Assembly: GCF_001619985.1 (NCBI RefSeq)
Contig: NW_017264208.1
Coordinates: forward strand, 1,277-65,276
Source: Xylona heveae TC161
Taxonomy: Eukaryota; Ascomycota; Xylonomycetes; Xylonales; Xylonaceae
Reading direction: 5' to 3'
DNA: 64,000 nt
Shown: piece by piece, positions 1-11,770 of the stretch
Layout of the letters: every line of letters starts with the position of its first letter
Position numbering within the stretch: position 1 is the stretch's first letter
Notes under the pieces: model-generated
Databases searched by the model: none
Told to the model about the DNA's origin: nothing
The model's input: only the letters and a program-made list of their open reading frames with translations
Translations under genes and position numbers: made by a program

Positions 1-1029
1 ACTGCAGTAACAAATTAAACTATGGTTTGATAAATTCTTACTATATAAATTCCTAAGTCTAACCCTTTGGAAAAAGTAGAAAAACCCTCTATAATTTAAA
101 TATCTTTAGCTAATAAAATCATGTTACAACCTATATGTTTATAAATTCTAGATATAAATTAAACAAGATAGTGTAGAGTAACCCAACTCTACCTACTAGG
201 CTGTCATGCTTCAAAATATAAACCTGACCCAGCCTGGAAGGTTGCCAAGCAGGAAGGTTATAGAGGGTCTACCCAACCCTAACCCGACTCATTCTGCAGC
301 CTAGGAGCAAGCAATGGCAAGTGAGGGAAAGTGGGCGGGCCGAGTAGTCCACCCGCTGATGAGGATTTGGTAGTGTTCCATAGTGTACCATAGTGTACTA
401 CCTAAGCTACCTTATATATTTAGAGTCTTGTAGCGAAGCGAGATAACGAGTCGAGATGGCACTTGTGTTGCGCAGTAACTGACACGAACATCTGGCCATT
501 GCACCAGCTTTGCTCGATCATTCAACTCGGTTTGACAGACTAGTAAGCGGTAGCCAAAGCACGCACGGACAAGCGGAGAACAACTACCAGCCGTTGCTGA
601 TAGATATATATTGTGACGTGGTCGTATTTTGTGGCACTGCTTGCTCGCAGCCCGCCCAGGCCCCTTGGGTGCTCCGCTTGATCGAAATCAATCAGCAGAA
701 CCAGTCGTTCCGCCTCCCTGCTGCATCACATTAACGCGAGATGATAGATACTTACCTGAGCCTCTGTTTAATACTGGAGATTAAGGTACTCAATGGAATC
801 ACATGATCCTCTATATCGGAACATACGGACATTCCTTCCACCTGTCCAGAGTTCTCATAGTCATCACTTAGTAAGTTTTTCTTTCCCTGGGAAGTTAGTT
901 CGGCCGTGCGATTAGTCTTCCCGACCCATTCCGATCGGCTTCTGGGACCAACCTCAGTCGGCCAATGCTTGCTGCCTCCATCAGACACTTCTATTGGAAA
1001 CAGACTTGAACATTTCAACATCAATCGTT
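1..1029. other. No confident gene; AT-rich left edge and arrestin upstream region
   Basis: The first 200 bases are strongly AT-rich. Around 369-405 a short word (catagtgtac) is repeated next to a TATA-like stretch at 409-420. On the minus strand a 90-codon open frame covers 1024-752. It ends at a good GT donor (GTAAGT near 758), and the next stretch down to about 540 stays open in a compatible phase, but I do not recognise the product. It could be part of a divergent gene or chance. The remainder is the likely promoter and leader of the arrestin gene. Confidence 0.4.
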
Positions 1030-2466
1030 ATGGACTCTCTCAAATTTGGAGTCACAATTCCTGCAGTTATTATTACACTAGATAAGCCTCAGCAGACATA
1101 TACAAGCCATTCGAACATTAGTGGAATGGTTTCGTTTACACCAGCTCGCACAACTCCGTTTGACTCGGTAGAGATTAGCCTTGAAGGCACTTCTCGCACA
1201 CAAGTGCCGACAGCAACAAAGCTTGCAATTGGTACACATCAGTTTCTGCATTTATTGATGCCAGTATCAGAGTCAGCATATCCTATAAACCATGTTGCGG
1301 AATCGGGAAAGACATATAGGTTTAATTTTACTTTCGCTGTGCCACAGAAGCTTCTTCCGACCGCATGCCGGCATCGAATAGCAAACTCCAACTGCCTTCA
1401 CGATGACCACACTCAAGCTCCGCCTTCAATGCCCTACTCGTCCGACAAACAGCATGATATGTCTCCTATGACGGTGAAAATAGAGTATGCCATCAGGGCT
1501 AAGCTCTTGCATCGATCTTCTGGCACAGGAAAAGTTGAAATCATCTCCCAGGCTTTTCGCCCGCTCCACATCATCCCTGACTCAGCTGACCAACCGCCAC
1601 TTACTTTTGATCTCATCAACAATGATTACATCCTTCAGAAAAGCAAGACTCTAAGAAAAAGTCTATTCAAGGGGAAGCTTGGAACGATCACAGCCACTTC
1701 AGCGCAACCCGCTTCATTTCGATTCAATCCATTGTCGCCAGCAGCATCTTCATTGAGTACTTCTGCTCCGATCCATGTGCGCTTCGACCCGATTGATTCG
1801 CATGATCCTCCGCCTAAACTTGGAAGCATAAATAGTCGGATTCGCGTCAGCACATTCTTCTCAGCCGAGCCATATGATTCAGTGCCCAGCCATGCAAGCA
1901 TGATCCAGACCCAGCGACCAAATTGCAGCGTTTACGAGACATCCATGCATCTCTCGACCTACGAGACATCCAGCATCAAATGGGAGAAGCAATCCGAGCG
2001 AAATGTGGCTCCACCATTGGGGTCGAGTATATTAGGACGAGATAGCGGGTATTGCACTCCGTCAGAGTCTGTCTTAGCCTCTGCAAATTCAGCGGCTGAA
2101 CTCGCCCCATCCACGTCATGCGATGCCGGTAGTCAGAACGACCCCTACTACACGGCAACGATCATGGTGCCGGTGAGCCTGCCAAAGACTAAGATCTGGC
2201 TCCCGAGTTTCAACTCTTGTCTCCTGTCGCGCGTATATACGCTTGATATCGCTCTATCTGTGCAGAATGGCACTGGTGTGCCTGCCTCAATCATAGGGCT
2301 CCGGGTACCGGTCCAGGTATCATCTTCCAGCTCCCAATCCGGTGATACATTGGCGGACACTGTTGCCGAAAACGAAGAACTAGATGACTTGGCGGTGCTG
2401 CTCGATGACAGACTGGACGCAGCGTCGCAGATCCGTGGAGAGGACGACATTTTGCCACAGTATTGA
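1030..2466 (+). CDS. Arrestin-like (alpha-arrestin family) protein
   Basis: Single-exon gene of about 478 codons. The start at 1030 (MDSLKFGVTIP) is preferred over the in-frame ATG at 994 because the arrestin fold begins directly after it. The N-terminal part shows the arrestin pattern: beta strands with a threat of ligand-type phrasing such as TYTSHSNISGMVSF, then FDSVEISLEGTSRT, and further on YRFNFTFAVPQ and a C-terminal lobe rich in strands (IWLPSFNSC, YTLDIALSVQN). The middle is a Ser-rich linker. Alpha-arrestins are adaptors that bring a Nedd4-type ubiquitin ligase to plasma-membrane transporters. The protein ends in ILPQY, and an LPxY-like end could bind a WW domain, but this is inference. 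A stretch of transporter genes follows it. Family call is fairly safe; cargo is unknown. Confidence 0.75.
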   Translation: MDSLKFGVTIPAVIITLDKPQQTYTSHSNISGMVSFTPARTTPFDSVEISLEGTSRTQVPTATKLAIGTHQFLHLLMPVSESAYPINHVAESGKTYRFNFTFAVPQKLLPTACRHRIANSNCLHDDHTQAPPSMPYSSDKQHDMSPMTVKIEYAIRAKLLHRSSGTGKVEIISQAFRPLHIIPDSADQPPLTFDLINNDYILQKSKTLRKSLFKGKLGTITATSAQPASFRFNPLSPAASSLSTSAPIHVRFDPIDSHDPPPKLGSINSRIRVSTFFSAEPYDSVPSHASMIQTQRPNCSVYETSMHLSTYETSSIKWEKQSERNVAPPLGSSILGRDSGYCTPSESVLASANSAAELAPSTSCDAGSQNDPYYTATIMVPVSLPKTKIWLPSFNSCLLSRVYTLDIALSVQNGTGVPASIIGLRVPVQVSSSSSQSGDTLADTVAENEELDDLAVLLDDRLDAASQIRGEDDILPQY

Positions 2467-2766
2467 AGTCTACGGTGTCTGTGCATGATAATTTCTTTTC
2501 AATACAGCGTCTTCTATGTCTGGTGACATTATGATCTGGAAAATAGTAGGACACCTCATTCAATTTGGGCATTTGCTCCACATGCTGCTTTAATTTTCTT
2601 ACAAATAAAAAAAGGCAGAAAAACATGCAAAAGTGGTGTTTTTATGAGAACTTCCCCCCAAACACTTTCCCCCAAACACAAGCTAGGGAGGAAAGATCCG
2701 AAAGCGAAACGACAGGGAGAAATGGCGACAAATCATCCAGGTCATCAATTTCCCACGATAATTACT

Positions 2767-3901
2767 CTAAATCTGAATCTCCTCACGCAAGTGGATCCTG
2801 GCGCGGGCCTTTGCATCCTCAATTCCACCAGTCAGCATCGTGTTCTTGCGCTGCTCCTCATGACTCGCACGATAAATGTCGAATTTCTTCTCAAACCAAT
2901 CCTGAATCGAAATAATCCGCCCCTCGGAGTCCTTAAATGTCGTCCCGTCAACTGGGCGCGTGAAATATGCAACCGAGTAGCGGTGCGTTTGCTCCATCTC
3001 GACGGTAGGCACAACGCGATGCAGCACCGATCGCAGCCGGAAACCAGACAAAAAACGCAAAGAGTCGCCGACATTGCAAATGGCAAAACCGGGTTGCGTC
3101 CGCACGTAGTCCCAGCTGTTCTCACTGGTAGTGGAGGGAACTTGTAGGCCCCATTGCTGCGCGAAGAGAAACGCGATACTGCTGATGTCGGTATGCTTGT
3201 TGTGGCCAACATTGGAGACATCGCGGGCGCCGAGCTTGTTATAGCGGTGGAAAGTCATCGAGGTGTGCGAGGGTCTGTTGTCCGGGTGTTTGCGCTCGAA
3301 TCGGTCGTCGCCTTCAAGACCCATGGCATCGGAGAAGCTGGACAGGAGCTGGATAACGTGATAGCGCGTCTTGTCAATGAAGTCATTGAAGAGTGTGCTC
3401 TGGTCGAGAACCGCGGCGGGGAGAGGTTGATTTTGCCATGCGAGGCCCGTTTGAGCAATCTTTGTTATAAATGTCAGCTTGTCTTTTGGAAAAGTTGAAA
3501 GGGGAGGATATTGGAAAGATAGAGAGATCAAAGCTTCAAAGTCTTACTCGCAAAGTCTCGAAACCATCCTTGGACTTCTCAGTAGCCCCGGTTTGAGTAC
3601 CGATGGGCTTGTAGCCTTGCACATCAGACCCGTAGGCATACTGGGTCTTCTCTTCGAGAGGAGTGTCGAACCACTTCTTCAAGACCTCCAGGCATGCCGT
3701 GTAGTCCTTCCACAAGCCCTTGCTGGCTGGTGTGGTCAGGTCAAGGTAAAAGAAGCCGTCCTTTTCGCCAGCCTCGAGCAGCTTCGCGGCCTCCTGAGGG
3801 TCGCGCTCGACAAGTTTGCCAAAGTTGATTGTGCGCAATTGCGCAACAGTAAAAGGCTTGCCCTCCGGGACAGGGCTGTTGTAGGTGACACGGACAGGCA
3901 T
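2767..3901 (-). CDS. 2-oxoglutarate/Fe(II)-dependent dioxygenase (isopenicillin N synthase-like)
   Basis: Two exons, 3901-3548 and 3459-2767, joined across an 88-nt intron (GTAAGA donor, CTGAC branch) in phase 0, give about 348 residues, the usual size of this family. The N-terminal non-haem dioxygenase domain begins at INFGKL and includes EKDGFFYLDL. The catalytic core has the metal triad His207-x-Asp209 (NKHTD) and His265 (VLHRVV), and Arg278 of RYSVAYF matches the 2-oxoglutarate carboxylate binder. The enzyme should use Fe(II), O2 and 2-oxoglutarate (or substrate alone, as in IPNS) to hydroxylate, desaturate or cyclise a small molecule. It lies at the left end of a run of enzyme and transporter genes. 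Substrate cannot be read from sequence. Confidence 0.9.
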
Positions 3902-5453
3902 AGTGATATACAGGTACAGACGAAGTTTAACAAAGACCGTTTGATGTTGAAGAGAGGGGACGATAAGATTTCAGACCTGCTGAGATGCCCTGAGATGCTG
4001 CTGCTGGCAATAAGAGAAAACTTCGAGATATCAATGCCTCTTTATACCCTTCAGTAGCACTCAATCTATACGGCTTGAACTAAAGCCATTTTGTCGTTCT
4101 CGGCTTCATCTACACAATTTCCGATCTGCTGAGGCACAGCAGATCTCACTTGCTAAAATCAATACGTACAAAATGCCGACGAGAATCCTCAAAAGCCTTG
4201 TCTAAGTTAGCGAGCTGGGCTTCTGTGAAGAACTACCACTGTGAGTCTCCCAAACAAAGAACGTGTTGTGGACTAATATCAGCGTTGCATTTTGGTATGT
4301 GGAGACCGTCTCGGTCGACTATCCTGCGGACCGTTCCCTTCCGAGCTCTAACAAGGGTCACAGGAGATAGCAGGGATATTGTACCTGCAGGGTCGCTGCT
4401 AGCGTGCCAGCCAGCAATTAGCAGTCACAGCCTTACCAATCTATTCGAGAGCAGGTGAACTAGCTAGCATTTGTCCTTCTATGTTGGGGCTGCAAATATA
4501 GCAGTCCTACATCCGAACCTTGGTGTTGTACCAATGGGAAGAGTCTGCTGGATTGACCCGCCTATCTGGATGAGTTTCTACGGCCGAAACTCGGTATTCA
4601 CATTCGTGTTCCTGCATGTCTGTCTTAGACTTCCAATAAAGGGGGCAGATAAAGATGAAGTTTGACTTATCAGAGTATTTCTGGTGGGGCATGGTTATGA
4701 AGCTCATGCCATGGAAAACCAAGCATGTGAATTTTTTCAATTGAAATTATCTGCTCCAGTACATTGAACCTGGGAATCCTTGAACCACCTGCTCGGAGAG
4801 CTGCAGGAGACCAGAAGGCGGGAAGTTTTTTCGGACCTCGTATTTTCAGCTATCTCCTATATGCAACCAAAATGACAATGACTAGGCTGACGAAGCTTCA
4901 TTCACCCTAAAATAATAATGGGACTGGAAAAGGAGGGTCTACGACCATTCAGAAGTGCACGGGTCCTGAATGGCGTGAAACTAATACCGGCGGACCATGA
5001 ATCCCGCATCTAAGCAAGATCTTTGCAACGAATCCTCCGAGTCTGGACTGGCTGACCAACTCAACTGTTGTCTTCGTGATCTTTGAACCACATCAGGGTG
5101 CTTCATGTTATCCACTACCGAAATCGGCACCACGAACTAGCGTCCGAAGAGATTTGTGCATAGCTCTTAGTGGATTAAGAAATTCCAAAGCATCTTCTGA
5201 TGCATTTTTTTTTTCATCTTCATCACACCCTGGCCTTTCTTAGCTTGGTTTCAGCTGCAAATATCTGTCCAGACGATGGCAGATTCAATATCACATCAGG
5301 TCATATCATGAGAGAAGACCGGGAGCAGCAGTGTCCGAGGAGTGGAGACAATGGCAGAACTTCTCATAAAGCTCAGATGGTTACGACGTCGGCTGAGAGC
5401 TTTACACCGTCTCCTATACACTATCGAGCATTGTTTTTTCCCTTAGTACCAAA
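3902..5453. other. Intergenic: divergent promoter region, no confident gene
   Basis: This 1.55 kb separates the minus-strand dioxygenase from the plus-strand diiron-type enzyme, so it probably holds both promoters. Open frames here are short and lack family features. One 85-codon frame at 5200-5457 starts with a signal-peptide-like segment (MHFFFHLHHTLAFLSLVSA) and has two cysteines. It could be a small secreted protein but ends against the next start codon, and I do not support it as a gene. Confidence 0.5.
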
Positions 5454-7655
5454 ATGATCTTTGCATTTCACATTGCTTGTTTGGCCCTTTTGCTTTTGTC
5501 TCTGCCTTCAGCGAGCGAGATTCTTCTTTCTTATCTGAAGGCGGCAAGGCAATTGGGAAAGCGGCAATGGCAAAAATTTCTGGGTGGCCATCGGAATGCG
5601 GAGTCGAAAATTCCATCGAAGTACTCAAAGACGCGCCTATCATTTGTGGCAGCGGATGAGGAGCTTCAAGGGTACAAACAAATGTACCATAAGCTACACA
5701 ACCTGGAAAATTTTCCTTCGGTGCTGCCCGAGGCACGAGATATGCTGATATCTTTCTTTGCTGAGACTCTTGATACCGCAACAAAAGCCCCGGAACGCGG
5801 CATTCTTGGCCTCAAGAAGTTTGATGTGGAGCAGCTCACGGCTTTCCTGAAGGCCAAGGATGACAATATTACGCAGCGCTGGGAGAACTATCTAGCTCGA
5901 AGGGCCCGCGGTGCGCCTCGGGAGCTCTTCAAGGATCTTGAACATGCCAAATGGTTCCTCAGACAGAGTGCACCAAACAAAATGGTTGATGGTGCCTGGC
6001 TAGGGCATGTCCACAACATCACCACGCCGTTTGCACTTCGCCGAATCACCAAAAATGCCTGGCAGGTCTTTTCGGAAGAGGTTGGAGATGGAGATTTGAC
6101 CAAGAATCACGCGTACATCTATGCTTCACTCACGAAAGAGATTGAAGCAGGCCTTCCGGATGCAAGCAGTCATGCTTTCGTAGAGCCCAGCCTTGGACTC
6201 AACGAAATTGCGCCCTGGAAGGCAGGACTCTCGCAGCTATTAATCTCGCTTTTCCCGCACGAATTTCTTCCTGAGATTCTTGGTTTCAATATGCATTTTG
6301 AAATGCTCACGTGGGACACCATGCGGGCGATCAAAGAGTTGGAGGAACTGAAGCTGGATTCCTACTATTTCCTGCTACACATTTCGATTGATAATGCAGA
6401 CAGTGGACACACGGCAATGGCGATGCAGGCTGTTATTGACTTCCTCAATCACGTGAAGAAGACGGAAGGCACTGCCGCAGCCCATCAAGCATGGAAACGT
6501 GTCCAGGCAGGATTCATTCTGTCAGAGAGTCTACCTAGCTCTCCGAGCAATACTTTTGCCGATGTGTTGCCTAAACGCCACCCAAACAAGCTGGAAGCAG
6601 AGGTCCTCAGAGCTTTCAAGACCAAAGCACCAGTCGCGCACAAGCTTCATTGTGGCACGAGGGTTTCTATCCAGCGCAGGTCCCTTGTGGACTGGCTTGA
6701 GCCCAATGCGTTTGAATCAGAGATTCGCCAGATGGAATTCTTGGACGCGCTGAGTAATTCGAAACCCTGGATCTACAAAGGCCATCCTGAGCGCAGCCGA
6801 CTTATTCAGTCTTTGGAATGGGAAGGTAAAATGTTCGGATCTTTTACGCAGACTGAAGTCGAGGATTTGAGGAAATGGATCGAGTCACTGGCCAGGCCGA
6901 TGCCGAATGCAGAAATCTACTGGTCCTTTACAAGGAGAACGGCCATTAGTTCTGAAATTGCTCTTAAGTGCAGGAGCATTAGGGTTGCTTACCCAGTCAT
7001 TGGTCCTGCAACAGACTCACATTTATCCACACCTGGAAAGACACTCTCTGCATCCGAGCTTACATTCCAAGTGGCGTCGACCTCGAGACCTGCGCTGGAC
7101 AAGCTTCTGCCACTTTGGTTTACCCATACTTGTCTGCTCGAAGCGATCGTCACTATTCCTATCAAGACAACGGACCAGTCTACCGCTGCAGTTCTTCGCG
7201 TGCTCCGTGCACAATATGGGTTTGCGCCCGAGGGCTCTGGAGTTGCAGGCATGGACGAAGTGCGCCGGACTGATAGTATCGACCTTGTCCAACTGGGACT
7301 CGAAATGATAAAGGCTGCTGGCCTTCCTCAGCCGCAGTGTCTCAGCGATGTTTTGTGTGGGCGCGAGTCAGGTTTTGCAGACGAAATGCTGCACATGTCG
7401 ATGCGGCCAATGGAGAATCGTGAGCTGCTCATGGGAATGTCCTTGGCTTTTGTGAATTTGCATGAGTCTCTTGCAACCTCTTCATCGATCAATTTGCTTT
7501 CGATGGATAGCAAGGCCATCTTGGCAGACATGGCTGCTCGAGAGCGTGAAGGGCTTCGATTTTGTCTAGAAGAATTGAGAAGCAGTAACGCTCGCTATGC
7601 AAGGTTCTGCCAGGGATATGAGATGGGCAAGCAGGAGATTGAAAGCTGCTTTTAG
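5454..7655 (+). CDS. Heme-oxygenase-like diiron (iron-containing redox enzyme) family protein
   Basis: Intronless 733-residue protein. The first 20 residues form a hydrophobic segment (IACLALLLLSLPSA), a possible signal anchor. The next Met is at MYHKLHNLENF, about 80 codons in, so the true start is not certain. The centre (about residues 150-360) looks like the helical bundle of the heme-oxygenase-like 'iron-containing redox enzyme' family: GFNMHFE followed by HISIDNADSGHTAMAM, supplying Glu, His, Asp and His candidates for a dinuclear iron site. The C-terminal third (from about 385) has a second region with HCGTRVSIQRR and is not assigned. Bacterial relatives (UndA, BesC, SznF, RohS, FlcE types) use O2 to cleave or oxidise amino acids or fatty acids. 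A fungal substrate is unknown. Neighbours are a 2OG-Fe oxygenase and an MFS transporter. Confidence 0.65.
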   Translation: MIFAFHIACLALLLLSLPSASEILLSYLKAARQLGKRQWQKFLGGHRNAESKIPSKYSKTRLSFVAADEELQGYKQMYHKLHNLENFPSVLPEARDMLISFFAETLDTATKAPERGILGLKKFDVEQLTAFLKAKDDNITQRWENYLARRARGAPRELFKDLEHAKWFLRQSAPNKMVDGAWLGHVHNITTPFALRRITKNAWQVFSEEVGDGDLTKNHAYIYASLTKEIEAGLPDASSHAFVEPSLGLNEIAPWKAGLSQLLISLFPHEFLPEILGFNMHFEMLTWDTMRAIKELEELKLDSYYFLLHISIDNADSGHTAMAMQAVIDFLNHVKKTEGTAAAHQAWKRVQAGFILSESLPSSPSNTFADVLPKRHPNKLEAEVLRAFKTKAPVAHKLHCGTRVSIQRRSLVDWLEPNAFESEIRQMEFLDALSNSKPWIYKGHPERSRLIQSLEWEGKMFGSFTQTEVEDLRKWIESLARPMPNAEIYWSFTRRTAISSEIALKCRSIRVAYPVIGPATDSHLSTPGKTLSASELTFQVASTSRPALDKLLPLWFTHTCLLEAIVTIPIKTTDQSTAAVLRVLRAQYGFAPEGSGVAGMDEVRRTDSIDLVQLGLEMIKAAGLPQPQCLSDVLCGRESGFADEMLHMSMRPMENRELLMGMSLAFVNLHESLATSSSINLLSMDSKAILADMAAREREGLRFCLEELRSSNARYARFCQGYEMGKQEIESCF

Positions 7656-9414
7656 GAGAAATGTCCCGTCTCATGGCATAAGGTAGGTAGGTGTTTGCAC
7701 TGTACGTACTTGGATTAAAACAACAAACCGTTCAAAGGCTTTTCTGTATTTAGGTCCAATTTCAATATTTGTAGCCGTTTTATTTGCTTTGTTTCGTTGC
7801 GAAAATAAAAATTACAAAACAATTTATACATATTATATTATACACCGAGTCTAGGAGTTGTGTAAAATCTATAAGGATATGATATAAAGGAGAGATGAAG
7901 CTTCATTCGCCGTCTAGCAAATAACGTCATGTATACACTACATGAGGATGTCTTTTATATTCAGAGCTCAACCATGCTCGATAATGTGCAAAGTGTGCAC
8001 CGCATCTCTGGAAAGGTACTTGTACCTTGTTACAAAATTGCTTTACGAGAGAATGAAAAGATAATGTGGGTGATACAGCAATAGCAACATTACATGGCAC
8101 GATAAGAGCGGGCTGAGGCATCGATCAGCCGTAACAGGAACCACTAACCCATCAACACCCCCGGATTGTCACTGCAGCTTAGCCAAAGGGAAATAAAATT
8201 CTCCACCAGATGCCTTTAGAGCTGCCTCTTTGGGCGGCACTGTGGGTCGTGGTGATAAGTCGGCTCAAGGCCAAATACAGCCAAGCGTGGGCCGATGGAT
8301 GCAGGGCAAATCTTACAGCCAATACTCCGTAGATCATTGCACGGGTTAACTAGGGACCTAGGTGGTGGGCTGTTTTTACCACCGGCGTTGTCGCTAAAGT
8401 CGCTATCGTTTAGGGGGCCCGCGCGGATACGGATAGTCGGGAAGCCCAGAAGGCTTTGATAGCCGAAGCAGGCGAACATCTCTATCGACCATCGTCCTAA
8501 CCCATGAACTGCAGTGAGACCGGGCATGGGTTCGATTGGTTATAAATTACCTTAAGGGCCATTTTTTTGCATCTCGCGGGCTTCTTCTGATCGGCCGTAT
8601 TTAAGAAACTGCCGAACATCCCCGTCCTTCCACCGGCTGCAAAGCTAATGGCAACAAGTCATATCGGCTTTTACTTTGACTCATAGTACACCGCCTACAG
8701 AGTTGCAAAGGGTTCATCTGCTGGCCCCTGCCCCGACCCACTAGGACCCGGATATTCCCGGGCTGTGTTGACCCTTTTGAAAGCTTGGTATTACAAATCC
8801 TGGGAACCTGGAAAAAAAATTTACATCCAGGTATGATATACATCCAATCTATACGGCGACCAAAGCTTCCGAATGCACGGTTGGTATTTGCACCAGGGAA
8901 ATCACGGTAAATCGCTGTCAGGAGTGTAATTAAAGTCTAGGTATCCGTACACCGGACACACAATATGTTTGGGATACTCGTACGTGGCTGGCAACAACGG
9001 ACTTTTTTCGGGCCCCCTGAAAACCCTAGCCCGCACTGAACGGGACGGCAAGTTTTGCATTATGCCGACTCTAGTTCTCTACCGTTGCAATCAGCCATAC
9101 AAACCTGTGCAATAGCTTATGCACGAGCCTCTCATCCCCAGCGTTAGAGATGCGGGCCGCGTTGGAGAAAGACTATAGTCAGTCTAGAAGAACGGCGAAA
9201 ATGTTCCGCGACTACATTGCTGCTTTGAAATAAGATAGCTCCTGCAGGCACATCTTCGGTGATACCGAAAGAAGACGCTGGATGGTCAGCCCGTTGACCC
9301 TAGACCCACATAATTTTGTATATATGAAGTTGGGAGTGCCTCTCAATCTCGTTGCATTCGTCACGTCTCCTTTAAGTTCTTATAAGATACTATCGAGCCA
9401 AAAGAATACACAAT
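7656..9414. other. Intergenic, 1.76 kb, no gene recognised
   Basis: The first 200 bases after the stop are AT-rich and probably 3' UTR. The stretch 8150-9250 has mixed composition with many CCG and CGG words, but open frames on both strands are short and resemble no family. The last 300 bases should be the promoter of the MCT-type transporter. No regulator gene of Zn2Cys6 type was found here. Confidence 0.5.
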
Positions 9415-11077
9415 ATGGCTATCCAGGGACAGAATGCCGTGCAGCCTGTTTTTCAGCAGGAGCAGGAGAAGGCGGTTGCAGAAGAGACAACGCCAGTCCC
9501 GTTAGATGATGGCTATCCAGCCACTGACGTAGGCGTGCCTGCGATGATGCAGCTGTTTGGTCTTTCTGTCGTCGAGATCACGGCCTGGGGGTAAGTCTTT
9601 TGGTCTTTCATACAATCAAGCGGAGCTCTAATCTTTTATATGCAGTCTCGGATACTCTTATGGTGCTCTGGCAGACTACTTTTATAACAATCCCCCATTT
9701 GAGGGTATTGGGTATGTTTCTGCGGCCGGTATGGTTTCCAATGTAAGTCATCATATGAGTGCAAAAAAAACGACCTGGGCTTACCGGATATAGGGTGTCT
9801 TGCAAATCGTGCTGCCATTCATCATCTACTATCTCAACTACTTTCAAAGCCACCGGAAAGCTACCATGTGGCTAGGATGCATCATCTGCACTGTATCTCC
9901 AATAGGAGCTGCCTTCTGCAAATCGGTAATTTTGTTCAGACCGTGATAATGAAAAACATGCAGCTAATGGGTTTGGTCTTAGGCTCCTGGACTACTCGTC
10001 TGCCTTGGCCCTCTGAATGGAATTGGATCCTCGATGCTCTTTGCTCCTTCCATCGCGTATGTCGGCGACTGGTTTGTTCGCCGCAAGAGCGGCGCGTACG
10101 GTGTAATGTTCGTGTACCCCGCTGACTCCACCCTTTGACATGGCTGCTAATATTCCAATAGCTGTGGTGCTGGTGGCCTTTCTGGAGCAGTATTGCCCCC
10201 AATCTTCTCAGTCTGCCTCGAGAGGTACGGCCACAAGGCGACACTGGTGGGATGGGGCATTGCGTCGTTTGTCTTGACGGCGTCTGCTCTGCTCTCCATT
10301 CGCGCGCGCACGCCGCCCCCGCCGCGATCGAAGCCATCCTTTAAGGATTTTGACTTCTTCAAAAACCCCGTCGCCTTCATTTTCATTGCTTGTCAGTTTA
10401 TTCAAGCGACTGCGCATTACCTTCCCTCTACCTACCTCCCACAGATTGCCACCGACTACGGCATCTCCGCTACCAAGGCCGCCACATTAACTAGTCTGAT
10501 CAACGTCGCCACCGCTATTGGGCAGCCACTTCAAGGCATACTAGCGTATGTTTGAATTTGATATCCTTGACAAGACCACTGATGCTAACTTATTGTCTAC
10601 AGTGACTATCGTACGTCTTTCTATATTCCTATGCTGATCAGCACTGCCGGCAGCTGCATCGAAGCCTTTGCCATTTGGGGAAACGCCCATGTTTATGCTC
10701 CGTTGATCATCTTTGCTCTCCTTTTCGGTGCCACGGCTGGTGGATACTCGGTCTTGCGCCCCCGCTTTGCGGCCTTTATACTTGGCGACCAAAAGGACAA
10801 CAAGGAGAAAAGCTTGCTCATCTTTGGAGTGCTTACATGCTTCCGTGGTGTGGCCATCTTGTCGTCCGGCTTCATCGCCGATAGGCTCGTCGACGAGAAT
10901 AAGCCGGTCACTGCTTCGTACGGCAGCGGCAAGTGGATGCCAGTTATTGTGTTCACGGGCGTTGCCATGTTTGTGTCCAGCTTCGGCGCGCTGGCCAAGT
11001 TCGTTGACCCATTCCGGTCCCGGCGCCACAGGAGCGAAATTGTCAGCGATAGCGACCGGTCGGACACGCAGCCCTGA
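9415..11077 (+). CDS. MFS transporter, monocarboxylate-permease (MCT) type
   Basis: Six exons fit splice rules and phase: 9415-9590, 9646-9742, 9794-9925, 9983-10107, 10162-10545 and 10603-11077. They give about 462 residues, normal for fungal MCT proteins. A 50-residue cytosolic N-terminus precedes twelve predicted membrane segments. Typical family phrasing includes ITAWGLGYSYGALADYF in helix 1, CLGPLNGIGSSMLFAPS, then WFVRRKSGAYGV and CGAGGLSGAVLPPIF around the loop between helices 4 and 5, and FYIPMLISTAGS at the start of the second half. The last residues are charged and cytosolic. Donor GTTCGT at 10108 is less usual but keeps phase and reads GVICGAGG. Members move monocarboxylates or small organic acids across the plasma membrane. 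Its place between two enzymes suggests handling of their product or precursor, which is inference. Confidence 0.85.
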
Positions 11078-11770
11078 ACGTAAAGTGAGGGTATTGAAGG
11101 GGGATCTATGTATTGGGTCCCAAGGCCATCGGGCCTATTGACCTTTTGAGAATTACATCTCTTCGCCGTCCAATCTCGCGATGCCCTACAAGGAAACAAC
11201 ATCACCACTGTTGTGCTGGTATGATGGGAAAGCTTGGCCATCTGAGTCATGTCGGCTGAAGCATGCCTTCAAACTGCAACATCAAAAGCAGCAGGGCAGA
11301 GTGACAGCTTTGAATGGCTGCAGAGGTGCCCATATCAGCCTAGGATAACGAGCATTCATATTGTCGAATATATGAATAAGCTCTCTCTGGGTGCTCATGG
11401 GGTTACCATCCAAAAGGATATACCCAAGACTAGACAACGGGGTTATATAGCATACTATATGTGAACAATAGATGCTAATATAGACTAGTAATTTAATGAT
11501 TACAACAATCTTTCTTAGACCGACTTGTATGGTTATAAATTGTGCCCGAACAAAACAAGCACGATGTAATGCTATGCTCTGGAAGTAGTAGAAAGCATCG
11601 CCTACCTAGAGAATAAACATGATATGTAGTAGAGAGAAAACAATACAAGTAACATATGACTAAACTTAAAGCCAAGTTAATGAAAAAAGGAGGCAAGGCT
11701 AACCCTGGACTAGACCAGTAGACTTAAAGACTACCTTATGACGTTTGAGTTCCTGGGGATTGCTCTTTAG
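11078..11770. other. Intergenic between convergent genes
   Basis: Shared 3' region of the MCT-type transporter and the PaaK-like gene. The stretch 11420-11700 is AT-rich with short TA runs. No open frame with family features is present. Confidence 0.5.

Noticed and set aside
360-735. LTR-like stretch with TATA-like word and short direct repeats
   Set aside because: No matching second copy, target-site duplication or internal element is visible, so a retroelement fossil cannot be supported.
5200-5457. 85-codon frame with signal-peptide-like start
   Set aside because: Runs into the next start codon, has only two cysteines and no family resemblance.
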